From the NCBI GenBank assembly GCA_049651845.1, contig JBASCW010000066.1, forward strand, positions 1 through 7,531: a DNA stretch of 7,531 bases. The letters are read 5' to 3'. Origin of the DNA: RBG-16-66-20 sp049651845. GTDB taxonomy: Bacteria; Pseudomonadota; Gammaproteobacteria; Burkholderiales; SG8-39. Positions 1 through 4,992 of this stretch are shown here, piece after piece. The notes under the pieces were generated by a model. It ran no database searches, was not told where the DNA came from, and saw nothing but the letters and a program-made list of their open reading frames with translations. The position numbers and the translations under genes are program-made. Each line of letters starts with the position of its first letter. Position 1 is the stretch's first letter.

Positions 1-60
1 CGACGATGGCAGCAAATTCTGCTGCCCCGGATGGTATGGAAGGTAGCTTGTCGTCATCAT
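1..60 (-). CDS. IS1182-family transposase, N-terminal 20 residues only (runs off window)
   Basis: Reading leftward from ATG at 60, an open frame runs without a stop to the window edge and gives 20 residues containing SYLPYHPGQQNLLPSS. This Y-x-P-Y-x-P-x-Q-x-x-L-L-P opening is typical of IS1182-type DDE transposases, whose proteins usually continue with a W-L-P-E-x-H-L-A-Y block that would lie just outside the window. A second ATG follows immediately (57), so either may be the start. The stretch is visibly less GC-rich than the neighbouring genes, as expected for an insertion sequence. The family call rests on only about 16 informative residues. The IS end and its inverted repeat should lie between the argA stop and this start, but I could not place the boundary from one end alone. 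Confidence 0.6.
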   Translation of the reverse strand, partial: MMTTSYLPYHPGQQNLLPSS

Positions 61-103
61 CGTTTAACGCTTCACCACACCATCTCGATGACCATCAACT
101 CAA

Positions 104-109
104 CCTCCT
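104..109 (-). promoter_or_regulatory. Strong Shine-Dalgarno (AGGAGG) with no long gene behind it
   Basis: On the minus strand AGGAGG is followed after 8 nt by an ATG at 95. That is ideal spacing, but the frame reads only MVIEMVW before TGA at 74-72. The site lies 13 nt past the argA stop, where an operon partner would begin. It may be the surviving translation start of a gene cut by the insertion sequence whose transposase starts at 60. Alternatively it is part of the IS end and serves no gene. Confidence 0.4.
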
Positions 110-122
110 GCCGCGCAGACTC

Positions 123-1442
123 CTAGAGGCGCTTGAGGAATATTTTCGAGCCGCGCTTCCAATTATAGAGCGCCTGGCGCTTCTCGGGCAGCACCGACAC
201 GCCGGCTTCGCGGAAGCCCCGTGCGAGGAACCAGTGCTGCGCGCGCGTGGTGAGCGCGAACATGCGCCGGATCTTCATCTCCCTCGCGCGCATCTCGCAG
301 GCGAGCAGCAGCCGCTCGCCGTAGCCCGCGTCGCGTGCCTCGGGCGCCACCGCGAGGCAGGCGAGCTCGGCGCTCTTTTCCGCGGCGTAGGGATACAGCG
401 CCGCGCAGGCGAGGATCGAGCCGTCGTGCTCGAGCACCTCGAAGTTGGCGATTTCCTGCTCCAGGCGCTGGCGCCCGCGCTTGACGAGCGTGCCGTCGGC
501 CTCCAGTGGCTCGATGAGCGCGAGGATGCCGCCGACGTCGTCGATCTTCGCCGGCCGCAGCTTCTCGACCGGGTCCGCGGTGATCATGCTGCCCACGCCC
601 GAGTGCGTGAACAGTTCCAGCAGCAGCGCACCCTCGGCGCGCCGGGAAACCAGGTGCGCGCGCGCGACGCCGGCGCGCACCGCGCCGAGCGCGTGCGCCA
701 TCGCGCGCCGGGTCGGCGCCGTGAGCTCGTCCTTCCTGAGCAGCGCCTCGGCCTCGCGCGCGGTGAGCTCCGAGAGGATCTGGCCGCGCGCGCCGGTCGG
801 TAGTTGGTCCACGGCGAGCAGCAGCTTGTCGGCCTTGAGCGCGCAGGCAACGCTGCAGGCGACGTCTTCCCAGGCGAGATTGAACACCTCGCCGGTCGGC
901 GAATAGCCGATGTGCGGCACCAGGGCCACTTCGCCCGCTTCCAACCGGCGCGCGATCGCCGCGCCGTCGACTTTGCGCACGCTGCCCGTGAACTGGAAGT
1001 CGACGCCGTCCACCACGCCGATGGGCTTGGCCGCGATGTAGTTGCCCGAGGCGACGCGGATCTGCGCGCCGGCCATCGGCGAGTTCGGCAGGCCCTGCGA
1101 GAGCAGCGCCTCGATCTCCACGCGCAGCGAGCCGGCCGCGTGCTTGACGGCCTCCAGCGATTGCGCGTCGGTAATGCGCAGGCCCTTGGCGTAGCGCGAG
1201 CGCGAACGCTTGGCGCGCAACTCGGCCTCGATCTGCGGGCGCGCGCCGTGCACGAGCACCAGACGTATGCCGAGCGCCGCGAGCAGGTTCAGGTCGTGCA
1301 CCCAGCGCACGAAGCGGGCGCGCTCGGCGACCACCTCACCGCCGAAGCCGATCACGAAAGTGCGGCCGCGAAAGGCGTTCACGTAGGGCGCGACCTGGCG
1401 GAACCAGCGCACGAAGGCTTCGGGATGCGGCAACGCGCTCAT
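123..1442 (-). CDS. argA: Amino-acid N-acetyltransferase (N-acetylglutamate synthase) ArgA
   Basis: This enzyme makes N-acetyl-L-glutamate from acetyl-CoA and L-glutamate, the first step of arginine biosynthesis, in the cytoplasm. The 439-residue protein has the two-domain build of bacterial ArgA. Residues about 1-290 form an amino-acid-kinase-like domain (FVIGFGGEVV at 29-38, LVLVHGARPQIE at 61-72), the usual site of arginine feedback inhibition in the family. Residues about 295-439 form a GNAT acetyltransferase domain, with a CoA-binding segment around RDAGYGERLL (370-379), HWFLARGF (403-410) and the family-typical end YNWKRGSKIFLKRL. Length matches the family. The ATG at 1442 is preceded on the minus strand by GGAGA about 4 nt away and gives the expected N-terminus (FVRWFRQVAPY). 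The gene looks intact. No ARG box could be identified confidently in the short upstream region. Confidence 0.96.
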   Translation of the reverse strand: MSALPHPEAFVRWFRQVAPYVNAFRGRTFVIGFGGEVVAERARFVRWVHDLNLLAALGIRLVLVHGARPQIEAELRAKRSRSRYAKGLRITDAQSLEAVKHAAGSLRVEIEALLSQGLPNSPMAGAQIRVASGNYIAAKPIGVVDGVDFQFTGSVRKVDGAAIARRLEAGEVALVPHIGYSPTGEVFNLAWEDVACSVACALKADKLLLAVDQLPTGARGQILSELTAREAEALLRKDELTAPTRRAMAHALGAVRAGVARAHLVSRRAEGALLLELFTHSGVGSMITADPVEKLRPAKIDDVGGILALIEPLEADGTLVKRGRQRLEQEIANFEVLEHDGSILACAALYPYAAEKSAELACLAVAPEARDAGYGERLLLACEMRAREMKIRRMFALTTRAQHWFLARGFREAGVSVLPEKRQALYNWKRGSKIFLKRL

Positions 1443-1531
1443 CGTTCTCCGATCGGTCGCAAAGGCTGGGGATTCTAAGGCACGGGTGCCGGGGGTCCAA
1501 ACGGCCGGGCGGCGCGGTCAACGCGGCCGGC

Positions 1532-1707
1532 GTGCTGGACGAGATCCTGCAGGATGTGCCCGCCAGCAGCGCGGCGCGTTCGTGGCGATCGGTCGCGACC
1601 TGCTGACCCTTGCCCGGCGTGAGCAGGCGCGCGTGGCCACGCAGCCGCCGGCTGCCGCGGCACCCTCGCGGCATGACGCGCTGCAGGCCCGCAAGGAGCG
1701 GCACGCC
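1532..1707 (+). pseudogene. Possible decayed coding sequence leading into the ankyrin-like frame
   Basis: The stretch between argA and the small plus-strand frame has no intact gene, but it shows coding-like texture in two plus frames in turn. From about 1511 to 1576 one frame reads AVNAAGVLDEILQDVPASS and ends at TGA 1604-1606. From about 1573 the frame that ends at 1824 reads GAFVAIGRDLLTLARRE followed by a linker rich in Ala, Pro and Gln. Both have G/C-rich third positions and protein-like composition. A single frameshift near 1560-1578 would join them. This fits a degraded gene whose end is the ankyrin-like segment, but random open frames are common at this GC content, so confidence is low. 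The segment 1443-1531 holds the argA upstream region and nothing else I can identify. Confidence 0.25.
1693..1698 (+). promoter_or_regulatory. Shine-Dalgarno AAGGAG for the small ORF at 1708
   Basis: AAGGAG lies 9 nt upstream of ATG 1708 on the plus strand, a good distance for initiation. It is the main reason to consider that the 38-codon frame could be translated on its own. The same bases also encode Arg-Lys-Glu-Arg within the longer open frame, so the match may be coincidental. Confidence 0.35.
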
Positions 1708-1824
1708 ATGGGCCTGCGCTACTGGGACGAGCAGCAGTTCCTCGAAGCCGCGCGGCGCGGCGACCGCATCGCGGTGGACCTGTTCATCACCGCGCGCGGC
1801 CTGGAAAGCAAGCGCGGCGACTAG
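1708..1824 (+). CDS. Small 38-residue ORF resembling the first half of an ankyrin repeat (remnant or microprotein)
   Basis: The protein begins MGLRYWDEQQFLEAARRGD and continues IAVDLFITARGLESKRGD before TAG. The pattern F-L-x-A-A-x-x-G-D-x-x-A-V-x-L-F-(6)-G-L-x-x-x-x-x-D resembles the opening helix pair of an ankyrin repeat, up to the point where the next repeat (usually D-G-x-T-P-L) would begin. A full ankyrin domain needs several repeats, so this is either the truncated end of a larger gene or a very small protein of unknown role. It has a well-spaced AAGGAG upstream. Its stop overlaps the stop of the convergent rsmE gene through the shared bases CTAG at 1821-1824. The open frame extends upstream without a stop to the argA region, so an earlier start such as GTG 1582 is also possible. 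Confidence 0.4.
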   Translation: MGLRYWDEQQFLEAARRGDRIAVDLFITARGLESKRGD

Positions 1825-2564
1825 AAGTCGCCCGCCAGCGCGCCGAGCGCCGCCAGCGCGGCGAGCGCCGCGGTTTCGGTTCGCAGGACCCGCGGCCCGA
1901 GCCGCACCGGCGAAAACCCGGCTCGCAGCAGACCCTGTTCCTCCTCGCCACTGAAGCCTGCCTCCGGGCCGACCGCGAGGACCAGCGGCCCCCTAGCCAG
2001 GTCCGCGAGCCTGGCCGATCCCGACGGCGCGAGCAGGATCTTCGCGCCGGCTGGCGCGCGGTAGCGATCGACCTCGACGGGCTCGGCGATCTCGGGGATG
2101 CGGTTCCTGCCGCACTGCTCGCAGGCCGAAATCGCGATGCGGCGCCAGTGCGCGAGCTTCTTCGCGCCGCGCTCGCCGTCCAGGCGCACCACCGAGCGGG
2201 CGCCGAGCACCGGGTGAATGGCGGCGACGCCGAGCTCGACCGCCTTCTGCACGGTGAAATCCATCTTCTCGCCCGAGGACACGGCCTGCACGAGCGTGAT
2301 CGCCAGGGGCGACTCGCGCTCGATCGCAAGATGCTCGCCGGTTTCCGCCACGACGCGGTCGCGGCCGGGCATCGCGAGGCGCGCCGGGTACTCGCCGCCG
2401 CGGCCGTCGAACAGCACCACGGCGTCGCCCTCGCGCAGCCGCAGCACGCGCGCCGCGTGGTGCGCGGCCGCCTCAGGCAGCTCGACGCTGCTGCGAGGCT
2501 GCAGCGCGACCTCTACATGCAGGCGCGGCGCGCGCGTTGAACTGCAGCCCCGAAGCTCGGTCAT
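1821..2564 (-). CDS. rsmE: 16S rRNA (uracil(1498)-N(3))-methyltransferase RsmE
   Basis: RsmE methylates N3 of U1498 in 16S rRNA of the assembled 30S subunit, using S-adenosylmethionine. It is a SPOUT-class (trefoil knot) enzyme. The 247-residue protein has the family layout: an N-terminal PUA-like RNA-binding part (AAAHHAARVLRLREGD, 32-47), then the SPOUT domain with SGEKMDFTVQKAVELGV (97-113), RRIAISACEQCGR (141-153), the SAM-pocket loop LAVGPEAGFS (196-205) and LGPRVLRTETA (222-232). The loop has Ala where GPEGGF is the more usual form, a mild change. The N-terminus is about ten residues longer than usual before PRLHVEVAL, but no ATG, GTG or TTG lies closer, so the ATG at 2564 is kept. No clear Shine-Dalgarno precedes it. 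It starts 31 nt after the upstream exported-protein gene and may be cotranscribed with it. Confidence 0.94.
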   Translation of the reverse strand: MTELRGCSSTRAPRLHVEVALQPRSSVELPEAAAHHAARVLRLREGDAVVLFDGRGGEYPARLAMPGRDRVVAETGEHLAIERESPLAITLVQAVSSGEKMDFTVQKAVELGVAAIHPVLGARSVVRLDGERGAKKLAHWRRIAISACEQCGRNRIPEIAEPVEVDRYRAPAGAKILLAPSGSARLADLARGPLVLAVGPEAGFSGEEEQGLLRAGFSPVRLGPRVLRTETAALAALAALGALAGDF

Positions 2565-2595
2565 GGGCCGATTCTGCCATGCGCGGTGCCGGCCG

Positions 2596-2988
2596 CTACC
2601 GCGCCGCGCAGCCGAATCCGGCGGTGGGGACCTCCCTCCCGGCGCAATCGTGAAAGCGGATCCGGCTGCCGCGCGGCAGGTGCCACTGGAACTCCTTGCG
2701 CCGCGCGATCGCGTGCCGCGGCTCGGCCGGGAAGCCCAGGCCGCTCGGGCAGGCCACCGCAGCGGGCACGGGCACGCCCGGATTCTCGGCGCACCAGAGC
2801 AGGCTGCGCGGTGCGCCGCAGCGGTTCACGAAAACGATGCGGTAGAGCGAATGGTTGCGGGTGTCGGCGAGCACGTCCACGCTCGCCGCGACGCAGGCGG
2901 TCGCGGCGTTCTCGCTCGGCGCGAGCGCCTCAGCGCGCGCCATGGCGGCGCAGCCAAGGAGCAGCAGGAAGAGAGTTCGCGGACGCAT
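2596..2988 (-). CDS. Small exported six-cysteine protein of unknown function
   Basis: I do not recognise a named family. The 130-residue product starts with a Sec signal peptide: basic MRPR, then a hydrophobic TLFLLLLG core, with a likely signal peptidase I site after AMARA (residue 19). LLLGC at 9-13 is a loose lipobox, but the resulting signal would be unusually short, so a soluble periplasmic protein is more likely. The mature part has six cysteines (32, 57, 66, 80, 115, 127), enough for three disulfides. It also has a hydrophobic strand SLYRIVFVNRC and a C-(8)-C spacing with WC at 65-66, giving the look of a small beta-rich disulfide-bonded domain. An AGGG lies 9 nt before the ATG. Codon use and the signal peptide argue that it is a real gene. 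It sits between a DUF4189 gene and rsmE on the same strand. Confidence 0.75.
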   Translation of the reverse strand: MRPRTLFLLLLGCAAMARAEALAPSENAATACVAASVDVLADTRNHSLYRIVFVNRCGAPRSLLWCAENPGVPVPAAVACPSGLGFPAEPRHAIARRKEFQWHLPRGSRIRFHDCAGREVPTAGFGCAAR

Positions 2989-3089
2989 TTTCGCAAGCCC
3001 TAATGACGGCCGAAAACGCGAAAGCTTGAGGACGGCAGCGGCCGGTTCTGCAGATCGAAACGCCGCCGCGCGGTTTCAAACGCTCGCGA
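2989..3089 (-). other. 101-nt intergenic gap, no clear signal
   Basis: This gap separates the two small exported-protein genes. On the minus strand it contains an imperfect inverted repeat (GAAAC near the DUF4189 stop pairing with GTTTC about 11 nt later, GC-rich in between). No run of T follows, so I do not call it a terminator. The gap is large enough for a promoter for the downstream gene and rsmE, but I see no convincing -35/-10 pair. Confidence 0.3.
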
Positions 3090-3443
3090 TCAGCGCGTGC
3101 AGCCCCAAGCGAGCGCGGCGCAGCCTTCGCCGCAGCGTTGGAGCGCCTTGGTCTCGGCTTCGTCGCGCGTCGCGCCAGAGGCCGCGGCGAAGGACTTCGG
3201 CCCGGCCGCGAGCGCCGCGCAGCCGTTCTTGAACTTGTGGACGACCAGGCATTCGCGCTGACCGCACTGCTTGAGCGCCGCCACCTCGGCGTCGCGCGCG
3301 CGCGCGGTATCGATGCTCACGCCCCAAGCCTGCGAGGCGCGGTGGTAGGCGATCGCGCCAAACCGGTTCGGCGTGGCGGACTGCTTGGCGGCCTCGGCCG
3401 GTAAGACGAGGAAGCAAGCGAAGACGAGCAGCGCTGCCCGCAT
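3090..3443 (-). CDS. DUF4189 domain-containing exported protein
   Basis: The 117-residue product has a signal peptide (hydrophobic core ALLVFACFLVLP, cleavage near AEA at 16-18). The mature domain has the DUF4189 pattern: FGAIAYHRASQAWGVS (28-43), an Ala-rich helix with AEVAALKQCG (52-61), CLVVHKFKNGCAALA (65-79), ATRDEAETKALQRCG (91-105) and an ending WGC. The mature part holds six cysteines (60, 65, 75, 104, 108, 115). DUF4189 proteins are small periplasmic or secreted proteins without an established biochemical role, so no function is assigned. The ATG at 3443 lies 2 nt after the uxaA stop and lacks a strong Shine-Dalgarno, which suggests translational coupling to uxaA. A longer open frame continues upstream but overlaps uxaA and lacks the signal peptide at its start, so this start is preferred. 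Confidence 0.85.
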   Translation of the reverse strand: MRAALLVFACFLVLPAEAAKQSATPNRFGAIAYHRASQAWGVSIDTARARDAEVAALKQCGQRECLVVHKFKNGCAALAAGPKSFAAASGATRDEAETKALQRCGEGCAALAWGCTR

Positions 3444-3445
3444 GG

Positions 3446-4969
3446 CTACATGGTGGCGCCGAGCACCCAGGGCGCGAACTCGTCCTCGCCGTAGCCGAAC
3501 AGCTCGGACTTGGTCTTGCGGCCCGAGGCCGTCTCGAGGATCAGCGCGAAGAAGCGCTGGCCGACCTCGGCGACGCTTTCCTTGCCGTCGACGATGGTGC
3601 CGCAGTTGATGTCCATGTCTTCTTCCTGGTGCTGCCAGAGCGCGGTGTTGGTCGCGAGCTTGAGCGAGGGCGCCGGCTTGCAGCCGTAGGCCGAGCCGCG
3701 GCCGGTGGTGAAGCAGATCATGTTGGCGCCGCCGGCGACCTGGCCGGTCGCCGACACCGGGTCGTAGCCCGGCGTGTCCATGTAGACGAAGCCCTTCGAG
3801 GTCACGGGCTCGGCGTACTCGAGCACCTGAACCAGGTTGGTCGTGCCGCCCTTGGCGACGGCGCCGAGAGACTTCTCGAGGATGGTGGTGAGCCCGCCCG
3901 CCTTGTTGCCGGGGGAGGGGTTGTTGTTCATCTCGTTGCCGTTGCGCCGCGTGTAATCCTCCCACCAGCGAATCCGCGCGATGAGTTTTTCTCCTATTTC
4001 CTTTGAAATTGCCCTTCTGGTCAACAAGTGCTCCGCGCCATAGATCTCGGGGGTTTCAGAAAGGATCGCGCTGCCGCCGTGGCGCACGAGCAGGTCGACC
4101 GCGGCGCCGAGCGCGGGGTTGGCGCTGATCCCCGAATAGCCGTCCGAGCCGCCGCATTGCAGGCCGAGCGTGAGGTGGCTCGCCGGCACGGTCTCGCGCT
4201 TCACCTTGTTCGCCTCAGCGAGCACCGACTCGATGCGCGCCACGCCTTCGCGGATCGCCTTGGACGTGCCGCCTTTCTCCTGGATGGTGTAGGCGTGCAG
4301 CTTGTCGTGGCGTTTGAGCGCCTGCGTCGAGAGCAGGCTGTTGATCTGGTTCGCCTCGCAGCCCAGGCCCACCACCTGCACCGCGAAGAAGTTCGGGTGG
4401 CGCGCGTAGCCGGCCATGGTGCGCCGGAGCACGTCGATCGCCTCGCCGTCGGAGGCCATGCCGCAGCCGGACTTGTGGGTGAGGGCCACGACGCCGTCCA
4501 CATTGGGAAACTTCTCCAACCTGTTCCTGAAGTGATCTGCGATGGCCCGGGCAACGGTCGCCGAGCAGTTCACGCTGGTGAGAATGCCGATGTAGTTGCG
4601 TGTGGCGACGCGGCCGTCGAGGCGCACGATGCCCTGGAAAGTGGCTTGCGGGGTTATGTAATCAGTGTCCTTTTTCTCGGAAGAGAACGAATAGTCGCGT
4701 TCGAAATCCCCCATCGCCAGGTTCTGCACGTGCACGTGCTCGCCGGCGCGGATCTCGCGCGTCGCGAAGCCGATGATCTGGTTGTAGCGCCGCACCGGCT
4801 GACCGGCCTTCAGGTCGCGCACCGCCACCTTGTGGCCGGCGGGCACGCGCGCCGCGACCGCGATGTTGCCTTCCTTGACGAGCGTGGTGCCGGGCGCGAG
4901 CTCGACGCGCGCGATCACCACGTCGTCGGCGGCATTTAGGCGGATGGTGAGATCGGCGGCTTGCAGCAT
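3446..4969 (-). CDS. uxaA: UxaA-family altronate dehydratase
   Basis: The UxaA/GarD family dehydrates sugar acids. UxaA converts D-altronate to 2-keto-3-deoxy-D-gluconate in hexuronate catabolism. The 507-residue protein has an N-terminal SAF-like domain (about 12-85, with AGHKVAVRDL at 44-53 and IGFATREIRAGEHVHVQNL at 66-84) and a large C-terminal domain with SVNCSATVA (132-140), LTHKSGCGMASDG (163-175), GLGCEANQIN (201-210), LQCGGSDGYSG (270-280), NNNPSPGNKAGGL (348-360), MDTPGYDPVS (397-406) and FTTGRGSAYGCKPAPSLK (420-437). These segments fit UxaA better than galactarate dehydratase GarD, but galactarate or another hexonate remains possible. The ATG at 4969 is chosen because it starts the SAF domain and follows AGGAGG by 4 nt. 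The frame is open further upstream, but that part overlaps the cyclase. Several short internal patches have A/T-rich codons. Confidence 0.93.
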   Translation of the reverse strand: MLQAADLTIRLNAADDVVIARVELAPGTTLVKEGNIAVAARVPAGHKVAVRDLKAGQPVRRYNQIIGFATREIRAGEHVHVQNLAMGDFERDYSFSSEKKDTDYITPQATFQGIVRLDGRVATRNYIGILTSVNCSATVARAIADHFRNRLEKFPNVDGVVALTHKSGCGMASDGEAIDVLRRTMAGYARHPNFFAVQVVGLGCEANQINSLLSTQALKRHDKLHAYTIQEKGGTSKAIREGVARIESVLAEANKVKRETVPASHLTLGLQCGGSDGYSGISANPALGAAVDLLVRHGGSAILSETPEIYGAEHLLTRRAISKEIGEKLIARIRWWEDYTRRNGNEMNNNPSPGNKAGGLTTILEKSLGAVAKGGTTNLVQVLEYAEPVTSKGFVYMDTPGYDPVSATGQVAGGANMICFTTGRGSAYGCKPAPSLKLATNTALWQHQEEDMDINCGTIVDGKESVAEVGQRFFALILETASGRKTKSELFGYGEDEFAPWVLGATM

Positions 4970-4973
4970 GGGC

Positions 4974-4979
4974 CCTCCT
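4974..4979 (-). promoter_or_regulatory. Shine-Dalgarno AGGAGG of uxaA
   Basis: AGGAGG on the minus strand ends 4 nt before the ATG at 4969. It lies in the 23-nt gap between the cyclase stop and uxaA. It decides the uxaA start against the longer upstream open frame, and it suggests that uxaA is translated efficiently and independently of the cyclase. Confidence 0.8.
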
Positions 4980-4992
4980 GCAAACGGGAATG

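Noticed and set aside
6..1478. Plus-strand open frames opposite argA (265, 153 and 224 codons)
   Set aside because: They mirror the argA codon pattern and have Arg/Ala-rich translations without domains. ArgA on the minus strand explains the region fully.
3040..3085. Imperfect GAAAC/GTTTC inverted repeat after the DUF4189 gene as a terminator
   Set aside because: The stem is interrupted by mismatches and is not followed by a T run on the minus strand.
2148..3232. Plus-strand open frames across rsmE and the small exported protein genes
   Set aside because: The translations are Arg/Ala/Ser-rich without domains. The minus-strand genes have signal peptides or clear family motifs.
3444..3965. 174-codon upstream extension of the DUF4189 frame
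   Set aside because: It lies inside uxaA in another frame and would bury the signal peptide that begins at 3443.
3629..4939. Plus-strand open frames opposite uxaA (125 and 303 codons)
   Set aside because: They are antisense shadows of a strongly conserved enzyme and have no protein motifs.
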